Positions 25,099 to 35,927 of a stretch of 64,000 nucleotides of DNA are shown here, piece by piece. The notes beneath the pieces are model-generated. The model saw only the letters and a list, made by a program, of their open reading frames with translations. It searched no databases and was not told where the DNA came from. The position numbers and the translations under genes are program-made. Numbering within the stretch: position 1 is the stretch's first letter; each line of letters begins with the position of its first letter. Source of the stretch: Pohlia nutans (lineage: Eukaryota > Streptophyta > Bryopsida > Bryales > Mniaceae). The DNA lies in NCBI GenBank assembly GCA_022496805.1, contig CM040103.1, positions 21,862,820 to 21,926,819 of the forward strand, in the 5' to 3' direction.

Positions 25099-25720
25099 AG
25101 TAAAGGGAATAATTGCCTTCAGTTTAAGCATTTCAATCTACATGGAGCGTTAATTTTCAATAATAAAAAATTGCACCACATAAAACTTTGGTTTTAATAA
25201 CCAAACTCAATTTTTTTTTAATTTTTTTTTAATGTATGATTTTGTTATAAATTTTCAAACTTGATTTGCATAAACCACTATTGATGTTAGTAGGTGCACT
25301 AATAACTGTCTTTAACTTCTAGTTCAATCATATTGCTAACTTGGTATTCATAATTGATACTTGTGATAACTATATTGGGAACTCGTGAAGTTAAAATAGG
25401 TGCTTTTATAGGTGACCACAATTGGTACCTAACAGTTTCTGGTGCTTCTACGTTACTATGGGACCAAGGAGAGCCACTGCGTGCTGCAAAATTTTATGTA
25501 TACGCTATTTCAACATGCTGTTGAATGTTATGTCTACACGACTTCAGCATGCCATCAGAAAAGTTGGGCCAGACTATTTCGGTGCCATTTTGACATCAAA
25601 GGCTGCATTTTGGTCATTTTAGTATCATTTTATTCATACTAGGTTGGTATGAAGGTTGGCAACAATTTTTTTTAATTGCATTTGAATGCACTATCATGCA
25701 TGTCACCATGTTCACATGCC
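25099..25720. other. Intergenic sequence
   Basis: No supported gene. Two overlapping open frames near 25422-25642 have no protein-like character. Short phrases here (GCTATTTCAACATGCTG) recur near 26070, so it is probably an old repeat. Confidence 0.4.
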
Positions 25721-26048
25721 CTAACACCTAAACATACCAACTCTTTGAACAGAAGTAGATTCTAGCCTCAAAAGTAGATATAGCATGGGTGATATGTACA
25801 TGAGGTGTACATGGGAAGACCATTGCAAGCATAAAATCTACCCAACAAATATGACATACTTGTAGTTGGAGGCCTCTCCAATATTATCAACAATTCCCCA
25901 TCACAAGAGATTTATTGTAATTGGTAGAAAATTTAATAGGCTTTCAAAGGTGACTTGGACGAAATCATCCAAGGTTGTATGAGAAAGTTACAAGGTTTTG
26001 AATCTGTTCGTGATCCAGTTTCTGTACGCTCGGACGTTTAGGGGCTAA
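25721..26048. mobile_element. Family A element, reverse orientation
   Basis: It aligns by eye over most of its length with the reverse complement of 1869-2198 (shared text such as GGAGGCCTCTCCAATATTATC). The terminal TTAA motifs are mutated (CTAACACCTAAAC and GTTTAGGGGCTAAAG), so this is an older copy. Confidence 0.7.
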
Positions 26049-26226
26049 AGTTCCTCATGCCTGTTGAAGGTTATGTCTACGCTATTTCAGGATGCTTATC
26101 ATCCAAAATACTGGGTGTAAGATGGTTTGAAGGTCTGCATCGAGGATGCTGTCACGTTAACACCAAGTGCGAACATACTTACGTAAGTATTAAACATGGC
26201 CGCTTTACTTGTTTTACTTCGCTACC

Positions 26227-26345
26227 ATGGCAGTGCAGATTGTCGCAGGCCCGACAATGGGATCTGAGGTGATGTGCAATGGCCACTGGCTCATGCTGCT
26301 AACCACTTTCATTCAGTGTCAGGCGGCTCAAGGCACCCATCAGGT
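26227..26345 (+). pseudogene. Possible exon relic, unrecognised
   Basis: A short GC-balanced segment starting ATGGCAGTGCAGATTG stays open for about 40 codons, then reaches CAG/GTATGG, a possible donor. The reading contains a hydrophobic run (WLMLLTTFIQC). Isolated, with no further exon recognised; may be a captured or decayed gene start. Confidence 0.25.
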
Positions 26346-26494
26346 ATGGGACCCAAATTACCAAGTCAGATCCTGTCACTCCATAAAATATAAATCCAGT
26401 CAGCGACCGAGGGGCAGGGTTGGCGGATTTTTTATTTTTATTTTTTGAAATGAATGCCGGAAATTTTCAGATATGGTGTTTTTCCAAAAACAAA

Positions 26495-26830
26495 TTAACC
26501 CTTTGAGGGTCCACAAATTGGACGACAAACAATTTCAAACTGTTTGAATTCCATCCAAATTGAACAATTTTCATTCATCAAAATTTTAGAATAGGATGTT
26601 TATTTTTAACCACTCATACCAAATCTCAGATTCTAAAAATAAAATTTGTAATTTTGGTGAATATTAAATAGAAAATGTTTCTAAATTCATTAAATGAATA
26701 TCTAAAAGTACTAATAAATATCATGCTTCTCATTTTCTCTTCTAAACCAAATTTCATCAAAAACTGCAAAAGTAACATTTTATAACACATCTAGGATTTG
26801 CCCTTACCCCCTATGTCGTTTAGAAGTTAA
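26495..26830. mobile_element. TTAA-flanked MITE, family D long form
   Basis: TTAA at both ends, left terminus CCCTTTGAGG with the palindrome GTCCACAAATTGGAC about 10 bp in. The right portion parallels 16484-16690 inverted. Confidence 0.7.
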
Positions 26831-27490
26831 AAGGTGTTTTTGCACTACATGTGTTTAGGTCATGAACAAAAAGTGTTTCTAATACTCAAAAGCAGTTGAT
26901 TTAAAAACGTAATATAATAAATAGGGAGTTTGGGAAGTTGAGTGTCATGTTATTTGATAACCTATAAACGATGTAGAGAATGTGAAGCATGGATGTTTGG
27001 GTACCGGTAATTTTCACATCAATATTTCACCTCTTTTGCAGCCCATATCCATAACATTCAGTAGCATGCACTGTCTCTGCCTTGGCTCTATATTAGATGG
27101 TTTGGATTATTTCACACCCAATAGTACTTCATCAGTAGCTAAGTGAACATGTCGAAGCTCAAGGTGATGCATGAAGGAAAGGCAGTGGGCATGAAGGCTA
27201 CTGAATGTATGTTATGTCTGAACTCTCCAGGCAGAGAGAGTACCACTGGAACATGTAGTGGAAGCCCAACTGAATGTCTCTGATCGTCCTTTGTCACACA
27301 TTCCCAAAATGGTCCCGATCCTATTCCGTTGTAATGCATTCCCTTTCATATTATTTATGTTATGGTGGTTGGTTGTCTCCTTCCAGCATTTCATTTATTC
27401 ATTTTGAAAAAAATAAAAAAAATAAAAAAATCTGATTCTGACCATTTTTTGATGATATAATAATTTGTGCAAACTTGTCTTTATTTTGTA
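26831..27490. other. Intergenic sequence
   Basis: No gene recognised. The section at about 27150-27320 has more even base composition than the surroundings but no open frame with protein-like content. Confidence 0.4.
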
Positions 27491-27579
27491 CTCCCTTTGT
27501 CCTACTAAATTTTTATTTTTTTTATTTTTTTACTTTGCAGGGTAAAAGGGAAAAAATATTTACAGTGGGGCAGAGGGAG
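27491..27579. mobile_element. Stowaway-like MITE
   Basis: 89 bp flanked by TA on both sides. Termini CTCCCTTTGTCCTAC and, reverse complemented, CTCCCTCTGCCCCAC match the Stowaway consensus start CTCCCTCCGT. Confidence 0.8.
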
Positions 27580-27633
27580 TACTTGTGTAGGCCTCCTACT
27601 CCTCATGGCAAAACCATTTACTGTTAACCCAAG

Positions 27634-28182
27634 TTAACCCTTTAGCGCGCCGGCGTCCAGATTCTGGACGCCGAATGAATTTCAGCAGCTCGATTTCTGT
27701 AGGTACCGGATGTTTTTCATCCAATTTTTATTTCTTTTCATTCTTGTGCTAGTTGAATACCATTTGTACGGTATGGATCTTCCAAATAAGATAATGTGAA
27801 TTTTTGAATATTTACAAAAGTGATTAATGTCAAGTTTCAATCTTAGTTCAAAAAGAAAGACCTTAAATATGATTTTCCATAGTAAGTAGAATCAAATAAT
27901 GGAAACCATACCATCTCGTAGTGCATGTCATTCTAATTTCATTACAATATTTTTTAAAAAAATTGTGTTAATTTTGGATTTTTAATTGAATTTCAAGAGA
28001 AAACCTTGCAAAATTACTTTAAAAATATTAATAATAAATATGATGGATCCAACCGTACGGATGTTATCTACACATTGACATTTACAACTTTGCTTTGTAC
28101 ATCAACTCCATTTCCGTTTTTCATAAACCATTTTATAACAAATCTTTGAAAACAGTGTTGAATCGGGACGTTAAAGGGTTAA
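27634..28182. mobile_element. TTAA-flanked MITE, family B
   Basis: TTAACCCTTTAGCGCGCC on the left, followed by the 15-bp palindrome GTCCAGATTCTGGAC; the right end is GGGACGTTAAAGGGTTAA. Very close in sequence to 37843-38390 and, reversed, to 41836-42384. Non-coding. Confidence 0.9.
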
Positions 28183-29405
28183 AGGACATAGCTTTCCTAA
28201 TTCTCACACCCAAAATTTGTTTTAAACTCCATTTTAAGCATGGTTTTCTTTTTAATTTACTTTGGTTCTATTCTAAAGAAGTATAGATCTCTCAAACATG
28301 CTTAGTCTAGCATTTGAAAAAAAATCCCATTTGGTTCAACTAAGTAGAAGTTATGAGCACAAAATATCAAAAAGTCATTAGGGTTTGGTATGTCTTTTAA
28401 GGCTCCAGGTACACCAACATGTTACCACCATGTTTCAATTCTGCCCTCGTGTCCTAATAGTAGACATTTTGATTTGGAACGTACACCAACAAAAATATGA
28501 GAACACAATTGGAAACATGATGGTAATAGGTTGGTGTACCATAACACGCGTAGAAAATATCACCTCATTTATTGATTTTTTTTTTGATGTACAATTGCAT
28601 AAAATGAATGCAAACTAGTGTGTTCCAAGGGGACGCAAAATTCTTTCATTTTTTATGAAGTATCAAAGTTGCAATATAAAATGTTATATTGGTGAACCAT
28701 ATTTCAACATTCATCCACATATTGGATAGAAAATATCACATTACAAGACATAACGTATCCATAATTTTGTTTTCATCCACAAACTGGCGATTTCATTGAA
28801 GATTTTTTTTATAATTTGAAAAAATTTGCCATTTTTTGAGCCAATTTTTTTTTTGTAGTGCAATGTGGCACTATTTCGCCCCCTAAAAAATGCCCTGGAG
28901 TAGAAAAAATGGAAATTTTCACAAACCGGCTCAGGCATTTCAGTTAGCTAGCGCTCACAGACTTGCAGCCAAGCGGCTCCTCGGGAAGAGCGACGAGGGA
29001 GATCTTCAAATCTGAAAACCTGGCTCTTTTTGTTGCATTATTTTTTATTTTTTATTTTTTATTTTATTTTTTATTTTATTTTATTTTTTATTTTTATTTT
29101 TATTTTCTGAACACGAAATCGTGCTTGCACTACGGTTTTGGGGAGATGGGATGCTCACTAGTAAGTCCAGTGGTATCAGACAAGCCCAACTCCACCGGCC
29201 GATTTCTCATACCTGATGTGCAAGCCAATATGGCGTGGGAGGCCGAGTGATAAAAGAAAAATTCCATGCACTTTCAGTTTGAAGCTCCTGACAATGTTAT
29301 CCATATTCATTTGTTGGTTGGGCCTAACATTCATTTGTTCACGCACATTCTTCTCTCATCATTCAATCCAATGGTTTTGTCCACTCTTCTTCGTGTCACT
29401 CAATG
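28183..29405. other. Intergenic repeats
   Basis: 28183-28320 has a partial duplicate at about 57320-57445. 28690-28880 matches 54570-54890 in reverse orientation (shared text around AACATTCATCCACATATTGG), an uncharacterised short repeat. 29040-29106 is a TTTTTATTTTA microsatellite. No gene supported. Confidence 0.5.
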
Positions 29406-29851
29406 TTAACCCCTTCAACGACCAAGGATTCATGGTTTTTAACCCCTAAAGGACCAAGAAGTGGGCCTCGTATTTATTTTATTCTATAGTTTTGAGAGTA
29501 TCTTATGTGGACTTCTTTTTGTTCGAGATTTAAATTTTTTGGACCAATACATGCAAAATTCTTCATTGATTCTGATGATATAAAATTTGGTTCCATTTGA
29601 ATTATATGTTTTACAATATGATATATTAAATTTATCATCTTAAAACTATGAATCTTGAGTCTTTTAGGGGTTAAATGACAAATTCAATCGATCGTATTGT
29701 GAAAAAATATGCATATTAGTGAAGAACATTGCATGTGTTGGTTAAAAAATAAATAAAAATTTGAACAAAAATAAAGCTCATATGGAATCTACTCAAAATT
29801 GCTCAAAAAATAACACGTCGAATTTGGACATCTTGGTCCTTTAGAGGTTAA
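29406..29851. mobile_element. TTAA-flanked element, family E, interrupted
   Basis: The outer element has ends TTAACCCCTTCAACGACCAAG and TTGGTCCTTTAGAGGTTAA. A second family E element occupies 29439-29674 at an internal TTAA. The right-hand remainder parallels 55480-55653 and 57175-57319. Confidence 0.7.
29439..29674. mobile_element. TTAA-flanked MITE, family E (nested)
   Basis: 236 bp with ends TTAACCCCTAAAGGACC and GTCTTTTAGGGGTTAA, inserted inside another TTAA element. Relatives at 31656, 32505, 46714, 49475, 55862 and 56941. Confidence 0.82.
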
Positions 29852-31655
29852 GGGAGAAATTGAGCCAAATTAGACAATAACTAATATAATTTGAACATTA
29901 ATCACATTAGTATGCTTTTATTATTCCTCGTAATTTACTTAAAATAGTACATTTTTGGAACATTGAATGACTTTTGCCAATTTTTTAAAAATTTGAGTTG
30001 ACTATTTGAGAAATGAATTGGCTCATTTGTAACTAGCCGTTGTTTCTCAGTGCACATTGATGTTGTTTTTATGGAATCCATCTTCTTCATTTTAGGCTCA
30101 CTTTTAGGAGAATTGTAGCATTCAAGGTCACTTTTTAAAAACACTTTTACATGTAATTAAAAAGTGGTAAATGCGTTTTTAAAATTTTATTCATGGTTTC
30201 TTTTTCATAACTAATTCTTTTGGTTAAATTTATCATTGTTCAAAATTGTGACATGCTTTTAATAACTATGTAGAAGAGTAGGGTGACATCACTTTCTAAT
30301 TAAAATTATTAAAGTTTAATAATGAGGTCATCGCTTTCATAATGTTTTTTAACACAAAAGTTTAAAAAAATACATAACATGTTTCATCAAAGTTACGTCA
30401 TGCATCGTATTTTTATTCATTAAACATTCCGACATAGATCATGTCACTATGCTATCCAATCCTTATGACCATAATGAGATTCAATGTTTGACTAAACTAC
30501 ACAATATATAAAATAAACTCCTTGAGATCAAGAATAAATAAATTATCGACAAGTCTCTAAAGGTCAATATGATCAAGTGTATGTTTGTAAAATACATTAA
30601 TGATTAGCATCAATCCTAGCATACATAAAAAATCATCAAAATCTAGAAATAAAGTTGATTCTAAATTCATTTTACCTTTCATTGCTATCTACAACCGTAA
30701 GAATTAAATCCTATTTAAATTGGCCTTTAACATCCTAAAACCATTTTATGTAAGAACAACAAGTTACTATCCTACCATAAGTTCGATCCCTATAGCTTGG
30801 CTTGCTTTTTCTAGTATGTTTGTAACTCTTTAATATCACACTTGTAGTAACCAACATACATGAGTTCAAATTTTTTGTGGGAAGTGTTTAATCACAGATA
30901 AATACAACAACAAATATTCTTTGCTAATACTATAATGTCATATTTAATAGGAGACTCTTGTGATAACAACTTTAGAGTGTAAGATAAGTGATCTAAGTAT
31001 AACACTTGTCTAAAAATAACCCCAAGGGATTCTTGTCTATATTGTGTACCCTATAATGATGAGAATTTAGAGTCATTTTTACGCACACCCATAATCAACA
31101 CTTTAAAATTCACGTTTTATTGCTATAGTGCTTAGAAAAAGTATACTAAGAGAATCTTAAATATTTTTTTTCAAATGTAAAGGAGATTCAACAAAGTCCA
31201 AGATATATTAACAATGGAAACTTTTGAACAAATAAAAGTCACTTACTTCACTGCCAACCTACTCATGTTCATTGCAAATGTAGCTTTTATCAATGCAAAG
31301 CTCATTTCCTTCTTTCAAAAGTCAACAAAAGTTAACTCACTCCATGGCTATCACGATAGTATTGTATGCATCTTTCACCCAAAATTTCCAATCATTCTTA
31401 TTATGCTAAAGGCATATTTGCACTAAAGTTGTATTGGACTTACACAATGTTTTGATTGAAATGAATGAATCATGATCATTATGAGCCTCAAACATATATT
31501 TTGAATGAACTATTGTCTAAATGTATCATTATAGGAAGATGCTACATTAATCCAACATTGGTGTTAGGAATGATGTTAGCAAAATGAATTTAATCTAAAA
31601 GTGTATCTAAATTCATTCTAAGTGACCCACATCAATACTAAGTAAGGTATTCATT
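29852..31655. other. AT-rich intergenic sequence
   Basis: Nothing I can support as a gene, RNA or element. Open frames are short and AT-driven. Confidence 0.5.
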
Positions 31656-31881
31656 TGAACCTCTAAAGGACCAAAACCCAAAATTAAGCCTCATGTTTGT
31701 TTATCAGTTTTAATAGCACAACCTTTTGTTCAAATTTATTTGTTTTTTAGCAACACACACAACGTTTTTAATGGATTATACTCATGTAAAATTGGGCCCC
31801 ATTTAAATTATCGATTTTTTAAAACAGAATCAATTAAATTTATCATTTAAAACCACAAATTCTTGGTCGTTGAGGGATTAA
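31656..31881. mobile_element. Family E element, degraded left end
   Basis: Left end is TTGAACCTCTAAAGGACC (TTAA mutated); right end is GTTGAGGGATTAA. The interior follows the family E order (TTTGTTCAAATTTATTTG, GGGCCCCATTTAAATTATC). Confidence 0.65.
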
Positions 31882-32504
31882 TTAATTAATCAACACTTAG
31901 AGGATAGAAAACTTTAGAAATACATTGCAATTTTAAGACCATCCGCACCCTACCACCAAAAGCATGAGATTCTTTTAAAATTGGATGAATTTTTTTGTAC
32001 TTGATGCTAAAACTTTAGAGTGGTTGAAAGAGCTACGGAATATAAGCATTGTATTTATATGAATACGTCCCTCTAAAGCTAATTTAAGAAAAGGCTTGGT
32101 ATCCTAAATTGATGGAAAATAATAATTACCCATACATGTATAGTGATGTGATTGGTTCACAGACTATATACTGTAACTTGCTAGTAACTCCGGCACAAAT
32201 TGTTTCATTTTTTAAGAAAGTCCCACGTGTCACTTTTTTATCGGTTGCAACTCATGCAAGAGAGGATGTGGATGGCGGGAAAGCCAACATGAAACTCCAA
32301 GGGTGTTGAAGCTGCTACTAGGATACAATAGAGCGAAACATAACGATTCAAGGGTGTAGAGAATGACGATAGCTTGTATTACCAAATGTTAGATAAGATG
32401 AATTGAAGGCATAAGGATGTCCGGATGCTCTAACAAATCATGTGGCAATAGTGAGTGTATGATGGATAGTGTTTTAGATACGTACGAGCGTATAAAAGAT
32501 AGTT

Positions 32505-32930
32505 TTGAGTAGGTTCTATGTGGATTTCTTTTTGTTCAAATACATTTGTTTTTAAATCACGACAAATAATGTTCGTAACAAATTCTACTGACATAAAATT
32601 GAATCCAATCTAGATTATCAATTTTTCACACTAATAGAGCAATGGCCTAGTGTGGGTACCGATAAGACGCATCTCACTATGTCGGACTTATGTTTAACTC
32701 ATTTTATGTGTGCTAGAAATTCCGTCTCTAACACCATGTTATAGCTGCAGCTGTAGCACCTATAACACCATCTAATTTTTGTAATTTTCCAATGTTTTTT
32801 TCTTACCAAAAGGATATTTCTCAAAAATCACACTATTTTTAGAGGGGTTACCCATATCAAGCCATCACCTGATACGATAGATCAATTTTTTCATTTTAAT
32901 ACCATGAATCATTGGTCTTTAAAGGGTTAA
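32505..32930. mobile_element. Family E element interrupted by a family J MITE
   Basis: Family E text runs from about 32505 to 32635 and resumes at about 32880, ending GGTCTTTAAAGGGTTAA. The intervening 240 bp belong to another repeat (family J) seen at 37285-37480 and in the PIN intron at 63090-63262. Confidence 0.6.
32636..32878. mobile_element. Family J MITE
   Basis: It reads TGGGTACCGATAAGACGC on the left and GGTTACCCATATCAAGCC on the right. Matches, partly in reverse orientation, 37285-37480 and 63090-63262 (shared text CTAAAAATAGTGTGATTTTTG reversed). Boundaries approximate; superfamily unknown. Confidence 0.5.
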
Positions 32931-33168
32931 CCAATCCTTACAACCTTTATTTAGTCTAATAATTGTTCAATCATCGTTTGATATTTGAATTGGGATGTAT
33001 TGTTATATACATATTACCACAATTATCAATTTTGCTTTGTACTGAAATATATTTGGTCATTGTTATTGTGATCAAATACTACTAAATACAAAATAAACTA
33101 TACAACCACAAAGGGCTTGAGGGCCCTTTTATTAAGGGTTAATTAATTAATCAACAATTAAAAAGTAC
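32931..33168. other. Intergenic sequence
   Basis: Short AT-rich spacer with no gene. Confidence 0.4.
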
Positions 33169-33818
33169 TCCCTCTGTCCCACAAAAGACCATAAAATATC
33201 AACTTAAATTTTGTTCCAAAATAAAACCATGATTTTCAATTATACTCATTCATCGTCGACACTTAAGCTTTGCGCGTGTTTAACTACAACCTCGTGTCAT
33301 TGTAGACAATCTGGCACCTTAATTCATAGATTTTGATCTTGCTCATCATCAACTGTTATCATGGATTTTGGTCATGTGTACACTTTTTGGCACTCAAAAT
33401 ATTCCCTTTGTACTTCCTTAATCCATGGATTTGCATCAAAGTCAACATACTCCCTTTGTAATCACGGGATTAAGCTTAATTTATGAATTTCAGTGAAAAT
33501 AACATTTAACCCCTAGACGTCCTCACCCCTCTCCAAATTTGGCAATCTTACAGAGATGCATAATAAAATGCAACTCAAAGGGATATTTTGCACTTGAGGT
33601 ATGAATAAAGGTTGTACATTATAAATTTTAGATTCTACCCATATGGTTAGATTTGCAATTGCTATCACGAATATTTTCTATACAAATTGAAAGTTAAAAC
33701 TGAAAATTCTTTTGTAATTTGACTACAAATAAGATAGTGGCAATTTGTACATGAAATTTGTTGCGATTGGTTAAAATGTAATACTCTAAGTGTAGTGATT
33801 TTTGGAGAATTTTTCGTT

Positions 33819-34143
33819 GCTTAGCCTCTAAACGTCCCAGTGTCCAAAAACTAAATCAAAAACAGATTCAAAGCCTTGTAACTTTCTCATACAATCTCAG
33901 ATGACTTTCATCCAAGTCACCTTTGCAAGCCTATTAAATTGTCTACCAATTAAAGTAATTCTCTTGTGATGGGGAGTTGTTGATAATATTGAAGAGGCCT
34001 CCAAATGCAAGTATATGAAATTTTTTGGGTAGGTTTTAAGCTTGCAATGGTCCTCTCATGTACACCTCATGTACATTTGGACCATGCTAATATCTACTTT
34101 TGAAGCTAGCATCTACTTGTGTTCAAAGGATTGGTACGTTTAA
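33819..34143. mobile_element. Family A element (nested)
   Basis: Left end CTTAGCCTCTAAACGTCC, right end GGTACGTTTAA. The interior matches the intronic PDS5 copy at 1869-2198 closely. Confidence 0.72.
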
Positions 34144-34727
34144 CCCCTTAACATACCAGGGTGTCCCTGGAATTGACAATTTGAGAAAAAACATTATAAA
34201 CTACCATTTAGAAGAATATTCTGGAATTGATATACATATGAAAGTTCTAGATCTTGAATTTTAGATTCCATCCGTACGGTTCGATTCACTAATACAATCA
34301 CCAGTATTTAATTATAAAATTTGAAAGTTAAAATTAAAAATTCCTTCTAAATTTGATTACAAACTAAATTTCAATATTTTTTGAGTAAATTTTTTTGGAA
34401 TGAGTTTGAAATGAGATACTCTTAAGTGTGGTGATACTTTGAAATTTTTGTGTTTCTTAAATTTATGACCTCATTTTTCACGATTCCACTTTGAACTAGA
34501 GTCAATGCAATTTTGGCTTGGTCAACGACTTGACATACTTCTACATTTGCAATTTTAGAAAAATATGTACTCTAGTATGACTAAATCCAGCCATTAGATA
34601 GGACAACAACTCGGTGAAGAATCTCCAAAAATTTGGATGAGTATCATCCAAGCGTTGATGAGAACGTGAGAAGGCTTTGAAATCATTCGTCGTTCAGTTT
34701 CTGGACGCTGTGACGTTTAGGGGTTAA
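34140..34727. mobile_element. TTAA-flanked MITE, family G (nested)
   Basis: About 588 bp. Left end TTAACCCCTTAACATA is followed by the palindrome CCAGGGTGTCCCTGG. The right end has CAGTTTCTGGACGC before GTTTAGGGGTTAA. The only family G copy I recognise in the window. Confidence 0.75.
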
Positions 34728-34924
34728 CGGTTGATTCTATGAGTTGACTCTTTCAAGAGCACTTTTACACCAAAATCTTCAAAATTTTGGGTGAATTGCT
34801 ACAACATGAAATGAGGCATAAAATTTTCAGAAATCATCCCCTTTCTAATCGGATCACACATGCATGTAGTTAACTTCCCATAAAATATGAAAACAAGGTC
34901 AGTCTTTTTGCGGGACGGGGGGAG

Positions 34925-35711
34925 TAGAATGTTAGTCGTTAGAAAGACATGGCAGTTGTAAGAACTTATGTGGCGAGAGCGAGCTCGAGCGAGGAAGAGT
35001 ATGATGGATAGTGATATGGGTGGGAGGCAAGTGGGCAGGGGCAAGCATGTGCAAAGGCTGGCAACACATGTGCTCACACACTTTGTGACAACGAACTCAC
35101 TGCTCGAGCCTCAAAGGCACCGATAGAACCAGCAGCAGCAGCAGCAGCAGCCGCTGCAGGCTCACTGCCGTGACTACTGACTCACTCTTCACTCACTCAC
35201 TCGACTGCAGAAACTCGCAGGCAGTTGCAGTTGCAGTTGCAGGCAACCTCTGCACTCCCGGGCCCCCTGTCCACCTCGCATACCAAATGGCGACTGTCCT
35301 GGCATCATCAGCAGGTGCCCACCCCCCGGCCCGGCCCCCCGGCCAGTTCTATCATCTTTTAATTTGTCATATCATGTGCGGTAACTTCACATTAACTGAT
35401 CCCCCGCCTGACCCCACCCTCACCCTAAATCATATCTTGATCTCATGCTTTAGGGCATGAGGCTCACCTGGTTACTGGGGGAGTCAGTCAGGTTTGGCAG
35501 CAAACTCTACTGTTGTCTACCCCCAGGTTACACAAAAATTTAATTATTTTACTGTCAAAATCAGAAATTACATGACATAAGGTTCTTTAGCCCTTTTAAT
35601 GACGACCTCATAATCTTGGTCACTATTCCTAAATCAAGTGCTGTAGCAGATTCGGAATCACGGACAAGTCCACATCGTCATTAGCTAAAGATTGGGTAGT
35701 GAAACATTGTA
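34925..35711 (+). other. GC-rich island with (AGC)n tract, possible gene-start relic
   Basis: In an AT-rich desert, about 34900-35520 is clearly GC-richer. It holds an (AGC)7-like tract at 35130-35151, GTTGCA and CACT microsatellites near 35180-35240, and CCCGGCCCGGCCCCCCGG at about 35325. An ATG at 35287 in a good-looking context (AAATGGCGA) opens MATVLASSAGAHPP, but the frame soon becomes unconvincing. It could be the promoter/5' exon of a lost gene or sequence captured by a transposon. Confidence 0.35.
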
Positions 35712-35927
35712 TTTACCCCTTAAAGCTCTAGAGAGCCCTTTCCAACCAATATTATACAACAATATTCCATTGTATTTGGCATGGTTTAATATCAAAAGTG
35801 AAGTTAAAATTCACGTCGACGTGATTTTAATGAGCTATCGGGGTCTCAATTTGGGACTTTCTATATACAACAAATGTCAAATATATGCCAACGTATCTAC
35901 TATCCCCATTGGCCCTTTAAAGGTTAA
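35712..35927. mobile_element. TTAA-flanked MITE, family H
   Basis: Left end TTTACCCCTTAAAGCTC with the palindrome GCTCTAGAGAGC; right end GGCCCTTTAAAGGTTAA. The interior matches 43322-43554 in reverse orientation (AACCAATATTATACAACAAT). Confidence 0.65.

Larger units (their letters stand above)
33506..34885. mobile_element. Family F element split by two insertions
   Basis: Family F sequence runs 33506-33820 and resumes at 34728, then breaks near 34885 without its right terminus. Interrupted by a family A copy (33819-34143) and a family G copy (34140-34727) that share a TTAA. Confidence 0.7.
33169..34924. mobile_element. Stowaway-like ends enclosing nested TTAA elements
   Basis: The left end CTCCCTCTGTCCCACAAAAG follows TA. 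The right end, reverse complemented, is CTCCCCCCGTCCCGCAAAAA, next to TA. Between them lie a family F element (from 33506) and, inside that, elements A and G. The two Stowaway-like ends could belong to one element, but the family F copy is truncated at the right junction (about 34885), so the pairing is inferred. Confidence 0.45.

Noticed and set aside
30000..31600. Numerous 60-95-codon open frames in AT-rich intergenic DNA
   Set aside because: Lys/Asn/Phe/Ile-dominated, no recognisable motif, no splice context; expected by chance at this composition.
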